This document shows positions 27,365-36,677 of a DNA stretch of 64,000 bases, one piece after another (position 1 is the stretch's first letter; the number at the start of each line of letters is the position of its first letter). Both the position numbers and the translations under genes were made by a program. The stretch comes from Legionella wadsworthii DSM 21896 = ATCC 33877 (GTDB lineage Bacteria > Pseudomonadota > Gammaproteobacteria > Legionellales > Legionellaceae): assembly GCF_000701265.1 (NCBI RefSeq), contig NZ_KL370759.1, forward strand, positions 291,755 to 355,754, in the 5' to 3' direction. Below the pieces are notes generated by a model that was not told the DNA's origin, did not search any database, and was given only the letters and a program-made list of their open reading frames with translations.

Positions 27365-28459
27365 ATGAAATTTATAGTGATAGGATTAACAATTAGCTCT
27401 TCATGGGGAAATGGACATGCCACCACCTATAGGGCTTTATTGAAAGAATTAGCTAAAGCCGGTCATGAAATTTTATTTCTTGAAAAAGATGTTCCTTATT
27501 ATGCTGCGAATAGAGATTTGCCTAACCCTGATTTTTGCTCATTAGGCTTGTACCCATCTAATGAGGCGCTTTTTAGGAACTATGAAAGAGAAGTGATTGA
27601 AGCAGATGTCGTTATCGTAGGTTCTTATGTTCAAAAAGGAGTTGAAGTAGGTCAATGGGTTACTTCAATAGCTCAGGGAGTAAAGGCATTTTATGATATT
27701 GATACCCCTGTTACCATTGCAAAACTGCAACGGCAAGACTATGAATATCTGACACCTACACTCATCGGAAGGTATGATCTTTATCTCTCCTTTTCCGGAG
27801 GGCCTATTCTGCAGGAGATTGAAAAGATTTATGGAGCACCTGCAGCTCGGGCATTATATTGTTCTGTAGATCCAGAAATTTATTATCCTGAGGCTTGCCC
27901 TAAGAAATGGGATCTGGGATATCTAGGTACATACAGTGATGATCGCCAACCTGCTGTGGAGCTTCTTTTAAATAAAACAGCGCTTGCTTTTCCTATCGGA
28001 AAATTTATTGTTGCTGGACCTCAATATCCAAAAAATATTCTTTGGCCTGAGAACGTGGAGCGCATCGAACATTTACCTCCGTCCCATCATTGTCATTTTT
28101 ATAATAGCCAAAGATATACATTGAATGTAACCCGATCGGACATGAAAAAATGTGGTTATTCCCCGAGCGTGAGACTATTTGAGGCTGCGGCTTGTGGCGT
28201 ACCGATTATTTCTGATTATTGGGAAGGGCTTACCAGCTTATTTGAAGAAGGAACTGAACTTTTTATCGCCAATTCCACAGAAGATGTACTCCATCTCCTT
28301 CATACGCACACTGAGGAAGAACTCAGGCAAGTCGGCGACAATGCACGTCAAAAAGTCCTCAAAAAACATACGGCGAAAACCCGTGCTTACGAACTTGTCT
28401 CATATATTGAAGAAGTAATGCTCAAACAGAAAAACATGCGTAAGGAAACGATACTATGA
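27365..28459 (+). CDS. Glycosyltransferase, CgeB-like (tandem copy 3)
   Basis: A 364-residue paralogue: LTISSSWGNGHATTYRALLKELAKAG at the N-terminus and TRSDMKKCGYSPSVRLFEAAACGVPIISDYWEGLTSLFEEG at the C-domain. It is closest to copy 2 by motif order. The stop overlaps the start of the methyltransferase gene by 4 bp. Soluble; donor and acceptor are unknown. Confidence 0.83.
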   Translation: MKFIVIGLTISSSWGNGHATTYRALLKELAKAGHEILFLEKDVPYYAANRDLPNPDFCSLGLYPSNEALFRNYEREVIEADVVIVGSYVQKGVEVGQWVTSIAQGVKAFYDIDTPVTIAKLQRQDYEYLTPTLIGRYDLYLSFSGGPILQEIEKIYGAPAARALYCSVDPEIYYPEACPKKWDLGYLGTYSDDRQPAVELLLNKTALAFPIGKFIVAGPQYPKNILWPENVERIEHLPPSHHCHFYNSQRYTLNVTRSDMKKCGYSPSVRLFEAAACGVPIISDYWEGLTSLFEEGTELFIANSTEDVLHLLHTHTEEELRQVGDNARQKVLKKHTAKTRAYELVSYIEEVMLKQKNMRKETIL

Positions 28460-29256
28460 CAGTTGATATGGAAATAAAAAAGTTGGAGCCTTGGTTCCAC
28501 AATATACATCTTCCGGATGGCAGACAAACAGCGCCCAATCATTTTTTAGGAGATTTTCCGTTATTTAAATGGCAGAAGATAAAAGATTCTATTCCTTTGG
28601 ATTTAACTGGATGGCGCGTACTGGATATAGGCTGTAATGCAGGATTTTATGCCATAGAGTTGGCAAAAAGAAATGCCGATGTCGTAGCTATAGATTTTGA
28701 TGCGCATTATTTAAGACAGGCAAAATGGATAGCTTCCCAGTTTGGTCTGGAAGACCGGATCACCTTCAGGCAAATGCAGGTTTATGATTTAGCTCATGAT
28801 GAAGAAACTTATGACCTTGTTTGGTTCATGGGTGTATTTTACCACTTACGTTACCCGCTTTTAGCACTAGACATTGTTACTCGAAAAATTAAAAAAATGT
28901 TAGTGTTTCAATCGCTTTCAATCCCGGGATCAGAAGAAATGAACGTTCCCAATAATATAGAAATAGACCAGCGTGACATTTTAAAAAGTCCTTCATTCCC
29001 TTCAATGGCATTTATAGAAAATCGTCTTGCTGGAGATCCGACAAATTGGTGGGTGCCAAATCATCAATGTGTGCTGTCGATGCTCCATAATTGTGGTTTT
29101 GAAATCCAGGAAATTCCTGAAAAAGAAACATACATTGCACTGAAAAAAAATGATTTTAAAGCGGATTTCGAGTCATGGAATTACTCTGAATATTTATCTG
29201 CAATAGGCAAGGAATGGAGGGATTGGTCCAAAGATAAAACGAAACCTTATTATTAA
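28456..29256 (+). CDS. SAM-dependent methyltransferase of the TIGR04290 type
   Basis: A 266-residue class I methyltransferase. The SAM motif is VLDIGCNAGFYAIELAKR with an acidic loop VVAIDFD after beta-2, then LVWFMGVFYHLRYPLLALD. The layout recalls CmoB-like enzymes and the TIGR04290 family, which I remember from conserved clusters with glycosyltransferases and epimerases like these. It presumably methylates a sugar or aglycone of the cluster product. It overlaps the upstream gene by 4 bp, and the next gene starts 41 bp on. Confidence 0.8.
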   Translation: MTVDMEIKKLEPWFHNIHLPDGRQTAPNHFLGDFPLFKWQKIKDSIPLDLTGWRVLDIGCNAGFYAIELAKRNADVVAIDFDAHYLRQAKWIASQFGLEDRITFRQMQVYDLAHDEETYDLVWFMGVFYHLRYPLLALDIVTRKIKKMLVFQSLSIPGSEEMNVPNNIEIDQRDILKSPSFPSMAFIENRLAGDPTNWWVPNHQCVLSMLHNCGFEIQEIPEKETYIALKKNDFKADFESWNYSEYLSAIGKEWRDWSKDKTKPYY

Positions 29257-29297
29257 AAACATCCAACGACAAATAAACAATTGACGCAGGTGAGGGT

Positions 29298-30281
29298 ATG
29301 AAAAAAATATTAATAACAGGCGCTGCAGGATTTTTAGGATCACACTTATGCGACCGCTTTTTAGCAGAAAATTATTTTGTTATTGGAATGGACAATTTAA
29401 TAACTGGAAATCTCGACAATTTGACGCATCTTTTCAATTCAAACCATTTTCAATTCTATCAACACGATATAACGCAATTCGTTAATATACCGGATCATCT
29501 TGATTTTATTCTGCATTTTGCTTCACCTGCGAGTCCTATTGATTATTTAAAAATTCCCATCCAAACGTTAAAAGTAGGATCTTTAGGAACAGTTAATCTT
29601 TTAGGTGTTGCCCGTGCTAAAAAAGCTAAAATATTGGTTGCATCTACATCTGAAGTGTACGGAGACCCTTTAGTTCATCCTCAGAATGAGTCTTATCATG
29701 GAAATGTCAATACAATCGGTCCGAGGAGCGTATATGATGAGGCAAAACGATTCCTTGAAGCCGTAACTATGGCTTATCACACATATCATCATGTGGATAT
29801 CTGTATCGCTAGAATATTTAATACTTATGGCCCCCGAATGAGGCTGAATGATGGAAGGGTAATACCTGCTTTTATGGGACAAGCAATCAGAGGTGAAGAT
29901 CTCACCGTATTTGGCGATGGAACTCAAACCCGATCATTTTGCTATGTAGATGATATGGTTGAAGGCATTTACAGACTGCTGCATTCAGATTATGTCTATC
30001 CCATTAATCTAGGTAATCCAGATGAAATAACGATCAATGATTTTGCCCAAGAAATTATCCATCTTACAGGAACCAAACAAAAAATTATTTATAAACCGCT
30101 TCCTAAAGATGATCCGATGCAACGTAAACCTGATATCAGTAAAGCTAGGGAAATATTAGGTTGGGAACCAAAAATACACCGTAGCAAAGGGATGGAAGTC
30201 ACTTTTAATTATTTTAGATCACTTACTCAAGAAGAATTATTCAGAAAAGAGCATAAAAATTTTGAAGAATACATAAGCTAG
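29298..30281 (+). CDS. UDP-glucuronate decarboxylase (UDP-xylose synthase)
   Basis: Converts UDP-glucuronate to UDP-xylose with bound NAD+. The 327 residues carry the UXS signatures: [87 protein letters not shown] (catalytic Tyr/Lys) and [22 protein letters not shown]. The next gene makes its substrate, so the pair supplies UDP-glucuronate and UDP-xylose to the four glycosyltransferases upstream. Confidence 0.9.
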   Translation: MKKILITGAAGFLGSHLCDRFLAENYFVIGMDNLITGNLDNLTHLFNSNHFQFYQHDITQFVNIPDHLDFILHFASPASPIDYLKIPIQTLKVGSLGTVNLLGVARAKKAKILVASTSEVYGDPLVHPQNESYHGNVNTIGPRSVYDEAKRFLEAVTMAYHTYHHVDICIARIFNTYGPRMRLNDGRVIPAFMGQAIRGEDLTVFGDGTQTRSFCYVDDMVEGIYRLLHSDYVYPINLGNPDEITINDFAQEIIHLTGTKQKIIYKPLPKDDPMQRKPDISKAREILGWEPKIHRSKGMEVTFNYFRSLTQEELFRKEHKNFEEYIS

Positions 30282-30429
30282 GGCAAATCTTCTGTCTTAT
30301 TCAAGATGTTATTTCAATAAACAGATATAAGTTCCTGATGGTGTAGCTGCCATAGTGCTGAGAGTTTTATTTAGATAGCGAAACGTAATATACGAATTGG
30401 AATCACAAAAAATATTTAAGGATGCAAAG

Positions 30430-31809
30430 ATGAATATATCAGTATACGGTGCAGGATATGTGGGATTGGTCAGTGCTGCTTGTTTGGCGCATCTTGGTCA
30501 TGAGGTCGTCTGTACAGATATCGATATTGAAAAAATCGACATGTTACAAGGTGGAGGATGTCCCCTTCATGAAAAACATCTTAATGAAATACTTGAAGAA
30601 TCCCGTAAAAATGGAAAAATATTTTTTAGTTCCGATTTATCCTACGCAATCTCACGAAGCTTTATTCACATCATTACCACGGGAACCCCTTCCAAACCGG
30701 ATGGATCAGCAGACTTGTCCCAGGTCTTTGCAGTTTCTGAAAGGATTGCCAGTGAAATAAAAAGAGATGCTATTCTCGTCATCAAATCGACTGTTCCTGC
30801 TGGAACTTGTGATGAGATTTATTCTTCGGTCCAATCGATTGTTACCAGCCAACAAAAAATTTGTAAAATTGATGTCGTTTCAAATCCTGAATTTTTGCGT
30901 GAAGGTAACGCGGTTACGGATTTTCTCAATGCAGAACGGATAATTGCAGGTGGAAATGAAGCAGCACTTATTGCAATCCAAAGAATGTACCAACCCCTTT
31001 TAGAGCAAGGAATTCCTTTACTTCGCATGAGCCGCAGATCGGCTGAGTTAACCAAATACGCAGCCAATGCAATGCTTGCCTGTAAAATTAGCTTTATTAA
31101 TCAAATGAGCAGAATCGCAGAAGTCTCTGGGGCTAATATCGATGATATACGATTAGGAATTGGATATGATAGAAGAATTGGTAAGGAGTTTTTCCTACCA
31201 GGCGTAGGTTATGGCGGCTCCTGCTTCCCTAAAGATGTGCGCGCCCTGTGCGCTACTGCAAAAGAATTTCACATTGATGCAAGTCTTATCGAAGCGATTG
31301 AGTCCGTCAATAATATGCAAAAAAACTGGGCATTCGAAATGCTGGAAAAACATTTCACATCCAACTTAGAAGGCAGAACGATTGGTATTTGGGGGCTTGC
31401 ATTCAAACAGGATACCGATGATTTGCGAGAAGCAAGTAGTTTGAATTTAATTTATTCATTACTTGCAGCCAATGCACAAATACAAGTATATGATCCTGAA
31501 GCCATGAAGAATGCCAAAAAATTACTGAGTCAATATGAGTCGATAAGATGGTGTGAATCAGCAAGTCAAGCCGTTTTGGGTGTTGATGCTTTAGTTATTG
31601 TAACGGAATGGTCTGAATTTAAATATTATCCACTCTACAAATTGGCCTCTCAATTAAAAAATGCACCTCTGATAGACGGACGCAATTGTTATAATTTATT
31701 CGAAATTCGCAATTCGAACATCCATTGTTACTATTCTGTTGGAAGGCCAGCCGTAACAGCGAATTTAGATATGATTCAAGTTAAGGAAAATTCAATGTAT
31801 GCTTCTTAG
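30430..31809 (+). CDS. ugd: UDP-glucose 6-dehydrogenase
   Basis: Oxidises UDP-glucose twice to UDP-glucuronate with 2 NAD+. The 459 residues start at MNISVYGAGYVGLVSAACLAHLGH, the exact family start, with AAGGA 7 nt before the ATG. An upstream in-frame start at 30397 is less likely. The active-site Cys is in GVGYGGSCFPKDVRALC, with STVPAGT and EFLREGNAVTDFLNAERI blocks, and GIWGLAFKQDTDDLREASS in the C-domain. A 148-bp gap separates it from the UDP-xylose synthase gene, so it could have its own promoter. It is the last gene of the cluster. Confidence 0.93.
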   Translation: MNISVYGAGYVGLVSAACLAHLGHEVVCTDIDIEKIDMLQGGGCPLHEKHLNEILEESRKNGKIFFSSDLSYAISRSFIHIITTGTPSKPDGSADLSQVFAVSERIASEIKRDAILVIKSTVPAGTCDEIYSSVQSIVTSQQKICKIDVVSNPEFLREGNAVTDFLNAERIIAGGNEAALIAIQRMYQPLLEQGIPLLRMSRRSAELTKYAANAMLACKISFINQMSRIAEVSGANIDDIRLGIGYDRRIGKEFFLPGVGYGGSCFPKDVRALCATAKEFHIDASLIEAIESVNNMQKNWAFEMLEKHFTSNLEGRTIGIWGLAFKQDTDDLREASSLNLIYSLLAANAQIQVYDPEAMKNAKKLLSQYESIRWCESASQAVLGVDALVIVTEWSEFKYYPLYKLASQLKNAPLIDGRNCYNLFEIRNSNIHCYYSVGRPAVTANLDMIQVKENSMYAS

Positions 31810-32001
31810 TAGATACCTACTATTCAGTTTCTTAAATTCATAAATTATAAAATAATAAAAATTAATATATAAAATTTGAGTGAATAGAATTAAAAACGGT
31901 CTTCCTCTGGTTATAAAACTTATTTTTCTTTACTTGTAAATTTGGAGATAGTAAAAAGTAAAATTATAGTAAATTAATTTTAACTTTAAATGTGATGGAT
32001 T

Positions 32002-32388
32002 ATGGAAAAAGACAATAAATTGAATAATTGGTTTCACAAAACTGCCTCAATCATTAGTGAAGTTTCTGGAAGCGTGTCTGCTTTTTTAGGGGCCTTTCTA
32101 CTTATTATTTTATGGATAGTTACAGGTCCCTTATTTCATTTTTCAGATACCTGGCAGCTTGTAATCAATACTGGAACGACTATTGTTACTTTTTTGATGG
32201 TTTTCTTGATACAACATACTCAAAATCGTGATACCAAAATCATCAATTTAAAATTGGATGAGTTAATCAAATCTCATCAACCTGCTGATAATTTTACAAT
32301 TGCTTTGGATAAACTAAGTGATGAAGAATTGCAAGTACTCGAAGATAAATACAAAAAAATGTGTGAACGCATCGAAAAGAAAAAATAA
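32002..32388 (+). CDS. Low-affinity iron permease family membrane protein
   Basis: A 128-residue protein with two membrane helices (about 25-45 and 55-77) separated by HFSDTWQLVINTGTTIVTF, then IQHTQNRDTKIINLKLDELI and a short acidic helical tail. This is the PF04120 pattern, named after fungal Fet4 but present as short proteins in bacteria where metal transport is unproven. It is convergent with the phosphodiesterase gene, 24 bp apart. Confidence 0.85.
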   Translation: MEKDNKLNNWFHKTASIISEVSGSVSAFLGAFLLIILWIVTGPLFHFSDTWQLVINTGTTIVTFLMVFLIQHTQNRDTKIINLKLDELIKSHQPADNFTIALDKLSDEELQVLEDKYKKMCERIEKKK

Positions 32389-32412
32389 TTTGAATTCTCT
32401 CTCTTCATTAAT

Positions 32413-33174
32413 TCATTCGAGGTGCCAAATTTTTGTTTGGCACATGTAATCATTTTGCGAAAAATAATAAATTTTATATCCAATCTGTTTCTCCAGCTCC
32501 AATTTTATTGCCCCTTTTTTAAATTGAATCGATGTGGCAGGGGAAGTTTCGATATGAATGTTGTGATAATGTAAGGAATAATCATTATGAACATGCCCAC
32601 AAATGATCAAGTGGACTCGAGACCATTTTATAATAGAGAAAAATTCCTCTTTATTTTGAAGTATATATTTATCAATGAGAGGAGTGCTCACTTCTATGGG
32701 GTGGTGATGCATGACTATGGCAATGGGCTTTGTACGTTTCTTCTTTAATTCACATGCTAAAAATTCAAATTCTTTTTCCTCTAATAATCCAAATTCAACA
32801 CCCTCTTTTTTCGTATTTAAAAATACAAAATCCCATATTTCGGTTAAAAATAATTTTTCAGACACGAAGTGATTCTTTTGATGAAAAACAGATTTCATAT
32901 TCGCAATAGAATCATGATTTCCCGGAATCCAAAATATTTTATGATTAAAATCTTTTAAAGAATTAGCAATTATTTCATAGGACTTCATCGTTTCATCTTG
33001 AGATAAATCTCCCGTGAGAAAGACCGCATCTGCATCAGCTAAATCTTCTTGAGCATTTTTTATTACTGTTTGAAATGTTTGATCGGGGTAGATTTCAAAT
33101 AAACGTGAATCATCTTGAAAAAGATGTAAATCTGTCAATTGAATAATTTTTAATTTTTTTTCCCGGGAACTCAT
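32413..33174 (-). CDS. Calcineurin-like phosphoesterase, CpdA type
   Basis: A 253-residue metallophosphoesterase, probably a 3',5'-cyclic nucleotide phosphodiesterase like CpdA. Metal-binding motifs in order are TDLHLF, FLTGDLSQD, IPGNHDS, MHHHPI and ICGHVHNDY, all intact. No signal peptide, so cytoplasmic. The sequence starts with KLKIIQLTDLHL as in CpdA. Related enzymes act on other phosphoesters, so cAMP specificity is inferred. Confidence 0.85.
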   Translation of the reverse strand: MSSREKKLKIIQLTDLHLFQDDSRLFEIYPDQTFQTVIKNAQEDLADADAVFLTGDLSQDETMKSYEIIANSLKDFNHKIFWIPGNHDSIANMKSVFHQKNHFVSEKLFLTEIWDFVFLNTKKEGVEFGLLEEKEFEFLACELKKKRTKPIAIVMHHHPIEVSTPLIDKYILQNKEEFFSIIKWSRVHLIICGHVHNDYSLHYHNIHIETSPATSIQFKKGAIKLELEKQIGYKIYYFSQNDYMCQTKIWHLE

Positions 33175-33342
33175 GGAGAGATTCCTAACTCAGTTTTACC
33201 AGTTCAAAATGTCATAGTGAAACTATTTTTTAAAGTGTAATGCTCCTGCTAGAGAGATACAATGCTCTATGAACTTAAAAGAAATGATACTTTCAAATCC
33301 ATCATTTTAGTTTTCAAACTTAAAATGCTCATAAGGAATATT

Positions 33343-33717
33343 ATGAATCCTTTAGAAAAAATATTTTTGTTAGAAAAAGAAGCAGCGGATTTTGGTTTTC
33401 AGTGGGAAAATACCAATCAAATCATGGAACAGATTCAAAGTGAGTGCCATGAGATTTTGGAACATTTACATTTAGAGCATAAGAATAAGTCTGCTTTACA
33501 AGAGGAGATTGGTGATTTGTTGCATGCAGTATTTTCCTTATGTGTCTATTGTCAATTTTCTCCAGAAGAGACGCTAAATAAAACCTTGGAAAAATTTGAA
33601 CGGAGACTTAGGTCCGTAAAAGCAATCGCAAAAGAAAAAAACCTTTCTACTTTGCAAGGTCAATCTTTTAATGAATTGATGAGTATTTGGAATTTAGCAA
33701 AAAAAAGGGTTGGTTGA
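33343..33717 (+). CDS. MazG-like nucleotide pyrophosphohydrolase
   Basis: A 124-residue all-alpha NTP pyrophosphatase domain. The metal-binding motifs are E-x-x-E in SECHEIL and E-x-x-D in EIGDLLHAVFSLCVY. The start at 33343 (MNPLEKIF) follows AAGGA, so the longer frame from 33262 is unlikely. It is about half the size of E. coli MazG and corresponds to one domain of it. It is convergent with the alpha/beta hydrolase gene (23 bp gap). Likely removes non-canonical nucleotides. Confidence 0.85.
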   Translation: MNPLEKIFLLEKEAADFGFQWENTNQIMEQIQSECHEILEHLHLEHKNKSALQEEIGDLLHAVFSLCVYCQFSPEETLNKTLEKFERRLRSVKAIAKEKNLSTLQGQSFNELMSIWNLAKKRVG

Positions 33718-33740
33718 GGCAAGAAGGAATAAAAATAACA

Positions 33741-34520
33741 TTACAGTTGCTCACTTTTAATGAATTCTTTAATCGCTTTTAAAGTAGACTCTTTGTCTTG
33801 GCGAATAGGTGAATGACCGGCTTGTGATATCTGGACATGGACTAAATCAGGTTTAATTTCCAAAATTTGTTCAATATCATTATAGTTTATCAAACTTCCC
33901 CTTTGAGCATTACCATAGATTAATAAAGTAGGACATTGTATTTTTTCCATCAATGTCTCAATATTATAATTTTTAAATGTGTCTTCAAACCGATGTACCA
34001 TTGCTGCCAACATATCCGGATCACAGGCTCGAATATGTTCTGGAATGAAAGGATTAATATCGGGAAATAATTGACTCAATTTCAGCCCTTGTATGAGTTG
34101 GTTCGCATGGGCTTTTAAATTGGAAATTAATCCACGTAGTGAATGCAAAGTCAATGGAGCATCAATGATAATCAATGCTTTTACTAGTTCAGGATGCAAA
34201 GCAGCTAACATGATGGAAACCATGCCTCCTAAAGAATGACCCACTAAAATGGTCGGCTTTTTTATGTGATTTTTAATAAAATATTTGGTGTCCTCAACAT
34301 AATGCTCCAAAGTGTACTTTCCATGAACCTTTTGAGATTTACCATGCCCTCTAAAATCCATTAAGAATAGATGAAAGTGGCTTATGAGTTCGTCAATAAT
34401 AGGCTCATAGGACTGCCACCGCTTGGTTGCTCCATGGAGTAATAGAATCGGTGATCCATTATTTGGGCCTTCTACATAGTTAAGCTGCAGTGAATTTTTT
34501 TTAAATGTACCTTCTTTCAT
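33741..34520 (-). CDS. Alpha/beta hydrolase
   Basis: A 259-residue alpha/beta hydrolase. It has the HG-oxyanion motif LLLHGATK, the second strand MDFRGHGKS, the nucleophile elbow VGHSLGGM, an acidic residue near LLIYGNAQRGSLINY and the catalytic His in QAGHSPIRQDK. No signal peptide. Substrate unknown: the family includes esterases, haloperoxidases and C-C hydrolases. It is transcribed alone. Confidence 0.85.
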   Translation of the reverse strand: MKEGTFKKNSLQLNYVEGPNNGSPILLLHGATKRWQSYEPIIDELISHFHLFLMDFRGHGKSQKVHGKYTLEHYVEDTKYFIKNHIKKPTILVGHSLGGMVSIMLAALHPELVKALIIIDAPLTLHSLRGLISNLKAHANQLIQGLKLSQLFPDINPFIPEHIRACDPDMLAAMVHRFEDTFKNYNIETLMEKIQCPTLLIYGNAQRGSLINYNDIEQILEIKPDLVHVQISQAGHSPIRQDKESTLKAIKEFIKSEQL

Positions 34521-34861
34521 AAAATCACCTCAACTTGAATGCTGTATCGTGTTTTTTGCAGTACTCGTTAAAAAAAATTATTTATTATCTTTTTTCTTTA
34601 TTTAGATTTTGATGCAATTGGATTGGCGCACTTTGGTTTTTTTACTTGTTATTCAGAAGTATAGTAGCTGGCAAAAATTTCTTCCAAAATTAACAGATAA
34701 AATTAAGAATTTAAAAATATATTTTAATAAAATTTTCCGGGAAAAAATTCAATTATTTTTGAATATGATGCTTTCACCACAATGTTGCAGTGGCGAAAGC
34801 AACACACACATTCATTAGCTGGATGGAATCAGTACCGCGCTACAAAAAATCAATCATCGGT
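34521..34861. other. Gene-poor stretch with a stem-loop
   Basis: The stretch holds a reading frame at 34609-34818 that lacks a ribosome site and has biased composition, so I leave it out. The stem-loop at 34770-34800 (11-bp stem GCTTTCACCAC with one mismatch, 9-nt loop) lies beyond the end of the minus-strand gene at 34862 and could be its terminator, though it lacks a clear T-run. Confidence 0.4.
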
Positions 34862-35023
34862 TTATTTATTTAGTCCTTTAACAGCAAAATAACCCACTAC
34901 AGCAAATAAAAGGGTTTGTACCGGATGTTTTTCAATATAGGTTAACCAATCAGTACTCGATTTCTTTATTTCTTCAATACCTTGTTCAGGTAAATTATTT
35001 GTCTCCATATTTAATCTATTCAT
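34862..35023 (-). CDS. Tiny C-tail-anchored protein (ElaB/YqjD-like tail)
   Basis: A 53-residue gene. AAGGA lies 7 nt before the ATG. The N-terminal half is acidic and helical (NLPEQGIEEIKKSSTDWL). The second half is KHPVQTLLFAVVGYFAVKGLNK, a His-Pro then a single membrane helix with a basic end. That matches the C-terminal anchor of the ElaB/YqjD/DUF883 membrane proteins, which tether ribosomes or act in stress, though the rest of that family is missing. The stretch 35024-35370 upstream is gene-free and AT-rich and should hold its promoter. Confidence 0.7.
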   Translation of the reverse strand: MNRLNMETNNLPEQGIEEIKKSSTDWLTYIEKHPVQTLLFAVVGYFAVKGLNK

Positions 35024-35370
35024 TGCTTATTCCTTATCCTGATGTAGGGTAATTAAAGTTTAGAAGTTATAAGAGATGTGTCTATCAATGTTTACCTGAT
35101 GTTTATCATGGCAGCTCATTAGAATTACATGCATTTTAGAATTGCTTTAAATCAGCACACTTGGTTAGGCACATAAATAAATTGTATAGATAAGATATAA
35201 ATCTTTGATTTTGCTTTTATTTTATTCAAAATTAAAATACATCGTGGATGCAATGAATCATTAACTCATGAAATATTACTTTTAAAATGAAAATACAAAA
35301 TAGTAAGTAAACAGTTTTTTGAAAATATTAGTGACGCAAAATGATTCTTTTATTTGGAGGTTATTGTATT

Positions 35371-35769
35371 ATGAGCAAATATAGAACGAAAATTAAAACA
35401 ATAAATTCCCCAATCGTTACTCCTCTAGAGGAAATCATAAATGCATTAGGGGATATAGAGCCATGGGAGTTGGAACAACCACAAATCGTACAGTTAGAAC
35501 AATTAGAGCAATTCAGCACCAACCAGCATCATTCTTTTTTTAGGTTAAATGATGATTCATTGAATATCGCAGTGCTTATCACCATGCTAACAGGAATTCT
35601 CGTCTTTACAGGCTCTCTCTATTCTCAAAATAATAATTATGCTATCACTGGTTTAGCCATTACTTTAGCCGCTTTTTTATTAAGGGCGATTATAGAGCTC
35701 ATTGAGGACGCTATGGAAAACAATAATCGAGGGTATGTTTACCAATCGCACTACAGGAGTAGAAGATAA
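35371..35769 (+). CDS. Small hypothetical membrane protein
   Basis: A 132-residue protein. GGAGG lies 10 nt before the ATG at 35371; the upstream ATG at 35341 has no ribosome site. Residues 1-70 are soluble and acidic (EEIINALGDIEPWELEQPQIVQLEQLEQF). Two membrane helices follow (about 71-92 and 98-118), then a basic tail ending YRSRR. I recognise no family. The helix hairpin plus a cytosolic acidic head could be a small scaffold protein. Confidence 0.6.
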   Translation: MSKYRTKIKTINSPIVTPLEEIINALGDIEPWELEQPQIVQLEQLEQFSTNQHHSFFRLNDDSLNIAVLITMLTGILVFTGSLYSQNNNYAITGLAITLAAFLLRAIIELIEDAMENNNRGYVYQSHYRSRR

Positions 35770-35903
35770 CTGGACACTGAAACCCGCTAATTGTGCATTC
35801 TCGTTATCTTAAGTACATTATTTGAGATAGATGCACTTTATCTATCTCAAAGAGAAACAGAGAAATTAGAGAATTTGGAACATCTCTTTTAATAAAATAG
35901 TCT

Positions 35904-36392
35904 CTAGATAATTAAAACTTTAGTCCCAGGATTTGCTTTGACCCAATTCGCTACATACTCGATTTGATTATTTTTGCCAACGGCGATACATCCTCGCGTG
36001 GAATAGGGTAAGTTGTTTAACCATCCAACCCATTTAGACGACTGGGTAGGCCCATGGATTCCTACATCTCTACCAGTATATCCTGCAGCCCTTTGCTTTT
36101 GGGTGGGATATAGAATGGGAATAAAAACTTTGAATTGGTTCGATCTTCTTGGATGAGCTAATCGATATACTCCTATTGGTGTTTTATTATCGCCTGCATA
36201 TTTTTTACCAACACCCTTATATCCAAGGGCTACTTTAAAAGCTTTAATGACAGAGCCATTTTTACAAATATTTAAAATTTTTTTTGACGTGTGTACGTTA
36301 ATCCCATTGGATAATGGGCATGTAGAAGTGCCTGCGAACAAAGTCAAAGGAGAAAAAATAAAGATCATTAAAAAAATTGCTTTTATTTTCAT
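35904..36392 (-). CDS. Secreted L,D-transpeptidase-like (YkuD) protein
   Basis: A 162-residue protein with a signal peptide (about 1-20). The YkuD catalytic motif is present as VGIHGPTQSS followed by YSTRGCIAVG, giving the His and the nucleophilic Cys; the usual SRGC reads TRGC. Upstream blocks (LNICKNGSVIKAFKVALG, GDNKTPIGVYRL) are also typical. L,D-transpeptidases make 3-3 peptidoglycan crosslinks or attach lipoproteins. This short form with KTPIG and HG motifs resembles periplasmic murein-processing members. Monocistronic. Confidence 0.85.
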   Translation of the reverse strand: MKIKAIFLMIFIFSPLTLFAGTSTCPLSNGINVHTSKKILNICKNGSVIKAFKVALGYKGVGKKYAGDNKTPIGVYRLAHPRRSNQFKVFIPILYPTQKQRAAGYTGRDVGIHGPTQSSKWVGWLNNLPYSTRGCIAVGKNNQIEYVANWVKANPGTKVLII

Positions 36393-36589
36393 ATCTTTAA
36401 ACTAATAATATTAAAATTGGTTAATAATTATTCCATATTATTGCTAATATGCCTAGCCTGGCTAGGTAAATCTTCTGGAAATTATAAAATAGAGGTGCCT
36501 GTTTCAGCAACTTATTCACTTGGAAATCTTGATCTATGAGAAATTTCTAATTCATACGCCAAATGCTAAAAGATTATTTTCATTGAGGA

Positions 36590-36617
36590 TGCCCTACTGT
36601 TTGAAACAGTGAGGGCA
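36590..36617 (-). terminator. Hairpin downstream of the kinase gene, possible terminator
   Basis: TGCCCT-A-CTGTTT pairs with AAACAG-TG-AGGGCA (two 6-bp helices around a small internal loop). It lies about 60 bp beyond the kinase stop codon on the minus strand. It is not followed at once by a T-run, so the call is weak. Confidence 0.4.
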
Positions 36618-36677
36618 AATATTATGGGATTAAATAGAGATCAATGCCATGACTATTGGAGGTAAACATACCTCTAC

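Noticed and set aside
34609-34818. 69-residue plus-strand frame
   Set aside because: Starts in an AT-rich tract without a ribosome site and has no family resemblance.
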